A stretch of 64,000 nt of DNA from Bog-159 sp963756605 (GTDB taxonomy: Bacteria; Acidobacteriota; Terriglobia; Bryobacterales; Bryobacteraceae), in NCBI GenBank assembly GCA_963756605.1, contig CAVWOT010000010.1, forward strand, positions 285,598-349,597, in the 5' to 3' direction. This document shows, in pieces, positions 57,030 through 64,000 of the stretch; position 1 is the first letter of the stretch, and each line of letters begins with the position of its first letter. The position numbers were made by a program, and so were the translations under genes. The notes beneath the pieces were generated by a model. That model was given only the letters and a program-made list of their open reading frames with translations. It did no database searches and was not told the origin of the DNA.

Positions 57030-57480
57030 CTATGGTTTGGCTTAGCGCAGTTTACCTTTACCGGCATTGTGTACTTCGTTCTCGCAACAGAGCCAATTCT
57101 GACAAGGGGCTCAACGCTGTCGCCCGGAGCGGGTGAGAACAGTCCAGTCATAAAGACAGTCTGCCCGACATTTGGAGTACTGATTACATGGTAATATTGC
57201 AGTGGATAACCCCATATCTTTGTGCCCTCTGGAAAGTTCCCTCGTTTCACGAATACTTCCGCCACGGCAACATCTGAGACTTTGCTGACTATCCAACGTT
57301 CGCGCGGCACATACACATCACGGCAACCCTTAGTGGTATTCACGCGAATATAGAGCGATGGCTGATCCTTGTTCGCGTACGGATTAACTACATGGGCGCA
57401 CGTTACGGCGTAACAAGAGTTGTATTTGTTTACCGCGTCAGATCTCCGTGTTTTCGGTAGTCCCGTCGCGAGTGCCAGGA
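57030..57480 (-). pseudogene. Trypsin-like protease fragment
   Basis: The minus-strand frame reads YNSCYAVTCAHVVNPYANKD (catalytic His in TCAHVV), then VSKVSDVAVAEVFVKRG with the catalytic Asp in SDVAV, then GQTVFMTGLFSPAPGDSVEP and VRIGSVARTKYTMPVKVN. The domain ends there, before the GxSGSP serine motif, where IS200 sequence begins. The N-terminus also runs into the stop of the neighbouring gene, so both ends are truncated. It is on the same strand as, and upstream of, the ABC-3C middle component and ATPase; it could be the remains of that system's effector, or a stand-alone protease. Confidence 0.65.
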
Positions 57481-58089
57481 CTAATCGCGTGACGTCTTGG
57501 GGCGGTGCATACGCAGGGGCGCGAGCATTCGATTGACATTGTCAACCGAGAAGGCCTGGGGATCGAAATCGTCGCCGATCCAGTCGAGCATTTCTTCGTG
57601 CCGTTCATGGTTGGGGTCGTTAAGGGCCTCTACCAGGTCATAGAATCCGGGAATGCCTCCACAATCTTCCGGTGGACATGCGATCTGACCATCCGTGCAG
57701 ACCGGATAGGTCATATTCGGATCAACAGGAAGCCGCTTCTCCAGGACGATGCTATGCTCCCAAGTATCGCCAAAATCGTACGTGTAAATGGCCTTGGAGC
57801 CGACCCTCCCCAGTGTGCTGGCGAGACGTGCTGTGCGTTCGTTTTCCGCAGAGGGCATCCCCATGAGCCGGTCTTCAGGATCGGGTCGCCCAAAGCGTCG
57901 CTGGCCGACGGAAAATTCGTGCATGTGGCCGTTTTCCCACCCCATCGCGGCTTGCAGCACGTCGTGCAACTGCGCCAGAGTCACGCCCGCGGGCACCAGC
58001 AAACGGCGCCAGATCGGTGGGCTCGTGCCGAGCAGTGTGACCTTAAGCTGGTAGATTTCCGGTGGAACCGCGATCTTTTTCGCCGGCAT
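57481..58089 (-). CDS. pRiA4b ORF-3-like protein
   Basis: A 202-residue protein of the plasmid pRiA4b ORF-3 family: YQLKVTLLGTSPPIWRRLLV, LHDVLQAAMGWENGHMHEFS, TYDFGDTWEHSIVLEKRL, and CPPEDCGGIPGFYDLVEALN. The fold is conserved but function is unknown; the family often sits in mobile elements. ATG 58089 has GAGGAGA upstream. There is no stop between the DruA-like gene and this ATG, so it may also be translated as the C-terminal half of a 482-residue fusion. Confidence 0.85.
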   Translation of the reverse strand: MPAKKIAVPPEIYQLKVTLLGTSPPIWRRLLVPAGVTLAQLHDVLQAAMGWENGHMHEFSVGQRRFGRPDPEDRLMGMPSAENERTARLASTLGRVGSKAIYTYDFGDTWEHSIVLEKRLPVDPNMTYPVCTDGQIACPPEDCGGIPGFYDLVEALNDPNHERHEEMLDWIGDDFDPQAFSVDNVNRMLAPLRMHRPKTSRD

Positions 58090-58982
58090 AATGGGCTCTC
58101 CTCGATGGTAATCCCCGCACAGCCGTTGCCGCGCGTCGCGCACCAGCGGATAGAGGTAGATATCTTTGACCGCTTGACCGTGAGCGGCGTGCTCCCGGTC
58201 CATGCGACCGCGCCCGGTGGTTTGCCCGACATGGATCCAGTTGGCGGCGCGATAGCAGGTTCCGCGAAAACGTTTCGCATCCACCAGGGTTTCCAGCAGC
58301 AGGGGACGACACCCGTAGCGGATCTCCCAGTCACACGGCACTCGCCGTGCGCTCAGCGCCAGAATCTTGCTGGCCAAGCCTTGGACGTGAACCCAGGGCA
58401 AGATCAGAAACCGGCCGTTGTTGACCACCTCTTGCAAGTGGCTTTGCCGCTGTTCGTCGTTCCAGCCGATCCAAGCATCCCGCGCCTGCATCTTCCAGGC
58501 AGGCGAGGTCCAGAGTAGGCAGGCCAACTCCCGCTGGCGGTGCCGCACCCAGTAGCGCATCTGCGCACCGAATGGCACACGGCATCCGAGATAGTGATGA
58601 CGTTCCACCTGCTCGCGCCACCGGCGGCTCTCCCGCTGGCCTTCCACCAGGACCAATTCCAGCGGCTCGCACTCACTGGCGGCACATGCGACGGACACCG
58701 GATCGCCGCAGGCCGTCGATACATCTATCCGCCGCGCACCCCTCCCGCCCAACTTCCGCAGATCGGGGAGTTGCAAGAAGCCTTCGGCCTGGAGCCGCTC
58801 CAGCAGTTGCCGGCACTCGTGATTCTTCAATCCGCCACTGGGCCGTTTCCATGCCAGCAACTCGCAGACGGTACGCGCGATTTCGGTGACACCAAGGGCG
58901 GTGAACTCCAGCGCGGTCCGGCGCATCAACTCCAGTTCGCCGGTGTGGAACGTGCGTCCGCAAAGGTCAGGGATTCAGGCAT
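58090..58982 (-). pseudogene. DruA-like (DUF4338) protein, frameshift near start
   Basis: DUF4338 is the domain of DruA, a component of Druantia antiphage systems, but many copies are carried by transposons. The start ATG 58982 (MPESLTF) is followed by a missing T (TTTT to TTT, about 58966) and the rest is in the other frame: CGRTFHTGELELMRRTALEF, KRPSGGLKNHECRQLLERLQ, VERHHYLGCRVPFGAQMRYW, LLWTSPAWKMQARDAWIGW, GRFLILPWVHVQGLASKILA, GTCYRAANWIHVGQTTGRGR. ATG 58929 could restart it minus 30 residues. There is no stop at its end; it reads into the ORF-3-like protein. The gene begins 20 bases behind an IS66-type transposase. Confidence 0.8.
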
Positions 58983-59002
58983 GCGTTTGAGAATGGCGCG
59001 GC

Positions 59003-59812
59003 TCAATCCGCGCCGGGTACGATGTCCAGGATCACCGTCCGTGGCGCCGCCCGCAACAGCCTCACGCAGCGCGTGAAGGCGTCCTTACCCTGCTGCCCGC
59101 AGGTGCGCAACACGCTGGCCAGAATCTGATGGGTGCGCGCTCCTTCCCAGGTTCGGCTCCCGCCCCACACCTTACGTGCGATCACCATACCGCGGATGGC
59201 CCGTTCCGCCGCATTGTTGGTGGCATCCAAGCCGAAGCAGTGCAGGAAGCTGAACAACCAGAGTTGCTCATGTTTGAGATGGCGTGCCAGCCGACGGTTC
59301 GCCGGGTTGCGGCGGCGCGTTTCCAGCATCCGGGCCAGTTTTGCCTCCAGCTTTCCGGTAGCGGTCCTCATACCGTGGCTGGAAATCTCGCCGCGCCCCT
59401 GGCGGTCTCGCAATTCCAGGCCCGTCTGCAGCAAATGCTCCACGGCGCGTGGGAAGGCCCGCGCCGCTGGCGAAGCGACCTGCGCCATCTCCCGGCATCG
59501 CTTCAGCAGATGGGCCAGGCAGCTTTGATGGAACGCGAACCGGAATCGGTAGTAGGGCACCCAGCCGTCGTGAATCAGAAATCCATCATACGCGGCGCCC
59601 AGAATCATCTCAGACTGCTCGTATCCGCGGCCCGGCAGAATGGCGTATCCGGTCACCTGCGCGCTCACCGCCACGTGCAACCACTGGAGCCGTCCGCCCA
59701 CCTTCCAGCCGGTTTCGTCCATGCCGTTCACCGGAGCCTGCCGCGCGATTTCCAGCAGTCCGTCATAGGTGGGCTCCGCGCGGCCCGCCATCCGCGCCAG
59801 TGCCCGATACAA
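59003..59812 (-). pseudogene. IS66-type transposase, C-terminal 269 codons
   Basis: The frame contains the IS66 DDE core: VNGMDETGWKVGGRLQWLHV, GYEQSEMILGAAYDGFLIHD, FHQSCLAHLLKRCREMA, and LDATNNAAERAIRGMVIARK with the final Glu. The N-terminal zinc and coiled-coil part is missing, and no tnpA/tnpB precede it. It is only distantly related to the IS66 at 27.4-29.0 kb. The sequence upstream (59813-59893) meets the ADOP permease gene end, so an upstream deletion removed the first half. Confidence 0.82.
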
Positions 59813-59893
59813 CCCTCCGCGGCGAGCGCGTCGGGGGCCACTGGTGAAAGACCAGGGTGTCAGCGCGCTGCCCGAAGCGCTCCTTTGCTTAAT

Positions 59894-61138
59894 TTAATTT
59901 GACCGCAATGCAATCATCGGATCGATCCGGGATGCTTTCCAGGCGGGAATATAGCCGGCGATCGCCGCAACGGCGATAAGAAGCGATCCCACCTCGACAA
60001 ATGTCACCGGGTCGCCGGCCGTTATCCCAAACAACAGGGTGCCCAGCGCGCTCGACAAGACTCGTGACCCTGCCATTCCCAACGCGAGACCTACAGCGGC
60101 CAATTCAAGCGTACGGAGCACGATGCGGCGCTGCAGGTCAGTGGCGGACGCTCCCAGCGCCATCCGAATTCCAATTTCCTGCACTCGTTGACTGACCGAA
60201 AACGCACCCTGCAGGGTTGCGCCGGGCTTCAATCTTCCGATGACCTTCATTGTGTTTCCCGTGGGCTTGTTTTGGTCATTCAGCGGCCACGGAACAAAGA
60301 TATCGATTGGCGTGCCCGGCGCAAAGACGCTCGCGAAATCAAAGGATGCGGGCATTACGCCCACAATTGTCACCGGACGATTGTTCAAAGTCAGCTTCCG
60401 GCCCAGCACGTGGGGGTCTCGATCGAAGTGCCGCCGCCAAAAGCTGTAACTCAAGAGCATGGCCGGGGGAGCGGAATACTTCCCTTGGCACTCCACCATG
60501 GTGAACGATCTTCCGATTGCCGGCGGCACACCCAGCAATGTGAACAGGTTCCCGGTCACGGGAACACTCGTGAGACGCTCGGACTCGCCGGCTCCCGTCA
60601 GTTCGCTGTCGCCCGCGCGGTAGAAGCCGGACCACCCCGCCAGATCCGAGAACGATCGGTTCAAATCGCGGAGGTCCGCATAGTGTTCGGTTTGGGTGGC
60701 CCAGTCGTCGCCGTTGGAAATCCATACCAGCCGCGCCGGATCGCGAAACGGGAGCGGGCGCAGGAGTAGCGCATTGACCACGCTGAAGACGGTAGAACAG
60801 GCTCCGATGCCGAGGCCGGCGATGAGGATGGTAAACGCCGCAAATCCGGCATCGCGCCGCATGCCGCGAAACGCGTAGCGTGCATCCTGCGCCAGGTCAT
60901 TCATCCAGCGCACGATCCAGGTGGAGCGAGCTTCTTCCGATTTTTGTGTCATATTGCCAAACTTTCTCCGCGCCGCGGCGCGTGCCTCCGGCCCGGACAC
61001 GCCTTGCGCGACCAGGTCGTCAGCCATTGAGTCGATATGGAATTCCATCTCTTCCCACAGCAGGCGCTGCCTTTGGCTGCGGTCCAGCCAATATCGCCAA
61101 CGGTGTCGAAAACGCTTCCACCTGGAACGTGCTTGCAT
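59894..61138 (-). pseudogene. ADOP-type ABC permease with large internal deletion
   Basis: Acidobacterial duplicated orphan permeases are MacB/FtsX-like proteins of about 800-870 residues. ATG 61138 follows GGAGAG. The N-terminus (RRLLWEEMEFHIDSMADDLV and TARYAFRGMRR-type motif, helix ILIAGLGIGACSTVFSVVNA, MacB periplasmic domain) and the C-terminal FtsX helices (VSQRVQEIGIRMALGAS to IPAWKASRIDPMIALRSN) are intact. They are joined in frame at KPGATLQGAF/SVSQ, removing roughly 400 residues including the first FtsX unit and the second periplasmic domain. The remaining 414 residues could still insert in the membrane but the normal double architecture is lost. Confidence 0.8.
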
Positions 61139-61153
61139 GTGCTCTCCGGTCAA

Positions 61154-61485
61154 TCAGGCGAACCCCATGATGCGGGCTACGGCTCCAGTGACCTGGCGGT
61201 AACGGGCCGACTCCCCGGCGAGGTGTTTCGGCCGCCGGGAGTCAGCTTATAGAAACGAGCGCGCCGGTTGTTGGCCGAGAGGCCCCACTCGCCCTCGATC
61301 CAGCCATTCAGCTCAAGCCGCTGGAGAGCCGGGTAAAGAGAGCCTTCTTCGACGCGCAGCAGATCGTCGGACAATTGCTGAATCAGTTGCGCGATGGCAT
61401 ACCCATGCAAATGGCCGCGTACCAATATCTTGAGAACGAGCATGTCCAGCGTGCCAGGCAAAAGGTCGGCCTTCGGTTTCCCCAC
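61154..61485 (-). pseudogene. PadR-family regulator, start and end altered
   Basis: PadR regulators are winged-helix repressors; in Acidobacteria they commonly precede ADOP genes. The sequence KPKADLLPGTLDMLVLKILV, GYAIAQLIQQLSDDLLRVEE, GSLYPALQRLELNGWIEGEW and NNRRARFYKLTP is typical. Start: GTG 61485, whose bases lie in the sequence shared with the recombinase element, so the native ATG region was replaced. End: one missing A near 61233 shifts the frame to an early TAG at 61177; the correct frame (KHLAGESARYRQVTG) would stop at 61154, just before the ADOP ATG. Confidence 0.75.
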
Positions 61486-61529
61486 GGTCAGCGCGAACTG
61501 CACTGGAGCACAAATCGCATTTAGGATGG

Positions 61530-61790
61530 GCGGAGATCCGCCATCCGTTCCATCCGCTTCGCGGCCAGCGCTTCCAGGTTTTGAAGGAGCGCCGGTCAAC
61601 AGGTATTGATACCCTCCTCCTCCGCGAGCAAGATCGCGGCACCTTCAGCATTGCGCGCGAGTGGACAGACTGGGCCGATCCGTCTCCGTATGGCGGGTTG
61701 GGACTGCCACTGCGGCGGCTCGATGCTGACTCACTTTTCGAGCTGGCTGCTCTACTGGATCAGCTAACCAAGCCGGAACAAAAGGGTTGA
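61530..61790 (+). CDS. DUF5372-like small protein, right copy
   Basis: The same conserved protein as at 1969-2229 (HPFHPLRGQRFQVL to LDQLTKPEQKG, one synonymous or conservative change near its start). The first ATG in frame is 61581, inside the conserved part; no earlier start is visible, as the upstream frame runs through PadR antisense. Expression is doubtful. Confidence 0.5.
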   Translation, partial: AEIRHPFHPLRGQRFQVLKERRSTGIDTLLLREQDRGTFSIAREWTDWADPSPYGGLGLPLRRLDADSLFELAALLDQLTKPEQKG

Positions 61791-61845
61791 AAAATGTGTT
61801 TTCCTTTGGTAGAATCAGACCAGTTATACGCGTGGTCTGACAGAA

Positions 61846-62178
61846 ATGGAAAACGAGCCAGCTGCCACCTTGAGAAGACGGCGCCAGGCGCTTCTGCGCC
61901 AGTTGCCCCCGCTCAAGGCGATCCTGCGCGGCTCGCTCATCGAGCGTTACAAACGCTGCGGCAAGCCGGAGTGCAAATGCGCCGAGGGTCCCGGCCATGG
62001 CCCCAAGTATTACCTTTCGGTGAGCCACCCGGGCCTACGGCCACAAATGGATTATGTGCCGCAGGAATCTTACGCCAAGATTGTCGAGTTTGTCGCCAAC
62101 TACCACCGAGCCCGCGAGATCTTAGAGGCGATCTCCGAGATCAACCGCGAACTGCTGCGCCGCCGGGAGGCGCTCTAA
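61846..62178 (+). CDS. DUF6788 family protein, right copy
   Basis: Identical at the protein level to the left copy (1581-1913): a Cys-rich CGKPECKCAEG patch and YYLSVSHPG in a small helical protein of unknown role that accompanies large serine recombinases. It starts at ATG 61846 and ends ten bases before a conserved AGGTCACTATGCCC motif. An overlapping frame from ATG 62188 (MPEVLAALHAPIDAGLGG) precedes the recombinase and could encode a further small protein, but it has no independent support. Confidence 0.8.
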   Translation: MENEPAATLRRRRQALLRQLPPLKAILRGSLIERYKRCGKPECKCAEGPGHGPKYYLSVSHPGLRPQMDYVPQESYAKIVEFVANYHRAREILEAISEINRELLRRREAL

Positions 62179-62314
62179 AAGGTCACTATGCCCGAAGTGC
62201 TCGCCGCCCTCCACGCACCCATAGATGCTGGATTGGGCGGCGTGCTCCTTGCCAATATGATCGAGGCTTGGCTCATTGGCAACCCGGAGGGTGTGACCAG
62301 CGCGGAGGCAGGCA

Positions 62315-64000
62315 ATGAACTCGAAGATCACGGAACAACACCGGAGCAGACCGGCCTACATTTATGTCCGCCAGTCGACGAATGCCCAGGTGCTCCACCA
62401 CCAGGAAAGTACGGAGCGCCAGTATGCATTGCGAACGATGGCGCTGGAACTGGGTTAGAGCGAGTCGGCGATTCGGACGCTCGACCGGGACCTGGGCATG
62501 ACCGGGACCGAGATGACCCGGCGGGAGGATTTCAAGACTCTGGTGGCGGATGTCTCGATGGGCCAAGTGGGCGCGGTGTTTGCGCTGGAAGTTTCACGGC
62601 TGGCGCGCTCGAATCTCGATTGGCATCGGCTGCTGGAGTTGTGCGCACTCACCGCGACGCTGGTGATCGACGAAGACGGTTGCTACGATCCGTCGGATTT
62701 CAACGACGGCCTTTTGCTCGGATTGAAGGGAACAATGGCTCAAGCGGAACTACATTTTTTGCACGCGCGCCTCCAGGGCGGTAAGCTCAACAAAGCGAAA
62801 AAAGGCGAACTACGTTTCCCGCTGCCGGTCGGGTATTGCTATGACGAGCAAGGCCGCATCGTTCCGGACGTCGATGCCGAAGTGCGGGGAGCAGTGGAAA
62901 TGGTGTTTCGTCTGTTTCGCGAAACGGGCAGCGCCTATGCAGTCGTACATCGCTTCACGGAAAAGGGCTTACGATTTCCCAAGCGAGCCTACGGCGGGGC
63001 ATGGGATGGCAAGATTATTTGGGGCCGGCTAAGCCACAGCCGCGTGTTGGGTATGCTGAAGAATCCATCCTATGCGGGGATCTACGTCTTCGGCCGTTAC
63101 CAGTATCGTCGCGAGATCACCCTCGATGGCGAAGTGCGGAAACGAATGCAGGCGGTTGCCATGCCCGACTGGCGTGTCAGTTTGCATCAGCACCACGAGG
63201 GATACATCACGCTGGAAGAGTTCGTCAAGAATCGGGAACGGTTAGAGAAGAACCGCACGAACGGCGAGGAGACGATATTGAGCGGTCCGGCGCGCGAAGG
63301 ACTGGCCTTACTACAAGGCCTGCTGTTGTGTGGCAACTGCGGCCACGCGCTCACCGTACGATACCGCAGCAATGGCGGCATCCGTCCCACGTATCAGTGC
63401 AATTTGTTGCGTCACGAAGGCCTGGCCACCAAGTCCTGCATGGTCTTCCGCTGTGACTTGCTCGACGGGGTCGTTGCGGAGGAGATGCTGAAGGCGCTAC
63501 AGCCGGCCGAACTGGAACTTGCCCTGGCGGCTCTCCATGAGCTGGAATCGCGAGATCAATCCATCCTGCGCCAGTGGCAGATGCGGCTCGAACGCGCCGA
63601 GTACGAAGCGGCGCTCGCCGAGCGGCGCTACCAAGAGGTCGATCCGGCGAATCGTCTGGTAGCGGGTACGCTGGAGCGGCGCTGGAACGACGCGCTGGTT
63701 CATTTAGAGGATCTCAAAAAGGAAGCCGCGGAATTTCAGCATCAGGAAGCCCACGTCGCCACACCCGAGCAGAAAGCCAAAGTCCTGGCGCTGGCAAAGG
63801 ATCTGCCGCGATTGTGGCAGGCTTCCACCACGCAGTCTAAGGACCGGAAGCGGATGTTACGACTGGTGATCAAGGACATCACTATTGAGAAGCCAGTCAA
63901 TCAAAAGCAGCTTTTGGTGCACATCCGATGGCAGGGCGGCGCCTCTAGCGAGATCTCTGTGCAACTCCCGCTCAACATCGCAGACCGCGTGCGCTACCCT
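62315..64000 (+). pseudogene. Large serine recombinase, right copy with nonsense codon
   Basis: The frame from ATG 62315 is the same recombinase as at 1-1444, but codon 48 is TAG (62456-62458) where the left copy has TGG. All downstream domains are intact: EVSRLAR core, Recombinase domain, CGNCGHAL zinc ribbon, helical region and further to LVIKDITIEKPVNQKQ at the window edge. Only a single base change inactivates it, so the damage is recent. About 561 codons are visible. Confidence 0.88.

Larger units (their letters stand above)
61479..64000 (+). mobile_element. Right copy of serine-recombinase element
   Basis: Bases 61479-63758 are the inverse of 2280-1; the element continues to the window end. 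It carries the DUF5372-like, DUF6788 and recombinase genes reading outwards to the right. The inner boundary against the PadR gene is at 61479. Confidence 0.9.

Noticed and set aside
57481..58982. Complete Druantia defence system
   Set aside because: Only a DruA-like gene is present, frameshifted and tied to an IS66 transposase; no DruE helicase or other subunits.
62188..62784. 198-codon frame overlapping the recombinase
   Set aside because: Its later two thirds are an out-of-frame reading of the recombinase gene; only the first 40 codons could be a small gene, without independent support.

Overview
The window looks like part of an acidobacterial chromosome, most like the Solibacter/Bryobacterales group. 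This is an inference from gene families, not from a marker gene: a PadR regulator next to an ADOP-type permease, an NHL-repeat surface protein with an abnormal-spindle-like domain, a GH130 enzyme, an alginate-export porin, several small acidobacterial families, and a very high load of insertion sequences in GC-rich DNA. I found no rRNA, tRNA or CRISPR array.

The window is bounded by two inverted, almost identical 2.28-kb copies (1-2280 and 61479-63758) of an element carrying a large serine recombinase, a DUF6788 protein and a DUF5372-like protein. The left copy sits inside a group II intron reverse transcriptase; the right copy abuts a PadR start codon. The left recombinase reads through normally, while the right one has a TGG-to-TAG nonsense codon.

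2.3-14.8 kb is a mobile-element graveyard. An IS91-type element (tyrosine recombinase plus Y2 transposase) is split by a decayed IS21 element and by a second serine-recombinase element, and its transposase carries a 39-bp insertion made of a perfect hairpin with a 7-bp target repeat. Then come a phage-tail-like remnant, an orphan group II intron 3' end, an NHL-repeat protein, its terminator, and a group II intron 5' fragment placed exactly behind that terminator.

15-27 kb holds a truncated nuclease-like gene, a broken IS256, VOC genes, a porin, a DUF1275/XapX pair, a Toprim remnant followed by two overlapping tyrosine recombinases and part of a third, an ion channel and small proteins. 27.4-29.8 kb is an apparently complete IS66 element.

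29.8-46.7 kb is the most host-like part: GH130 enzyme, glucose-6-phosphate dehydrogenase, prophage scraps, then a group with a halogenase-like flavoprotein, two MFS transporters, an MBL hydrolase, an arylsulfotransferase-family protein, an alpha/beta hydrolase and a PAPS sulfotransferase. The last group resembles small-molecule tailoring and export, without a recognisable backbone synthase.

46.7-61.5 kb carries a PIN(DUF4411)/ImmA-IrrE toxin-antitoxin-like pair, a frameshifted ketopantoate reductase, two components of an ABC-three-component (ABC-3C) conflict system cut off at its 5' side by an ISL3 element, an IS200 element, a doubly truncated trypsin-like protease that could be the lost third component, a DruA-like (DUF4338) gene reading into a pRiA4b ORF-3-like protein beside an IS66-type transposase, and an internally deleted ADOP permease with its PadR regulator. 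Many genes carry single-base frameshifts, several in homopolymers, so some breaks may be assembly errors rather than real decay.
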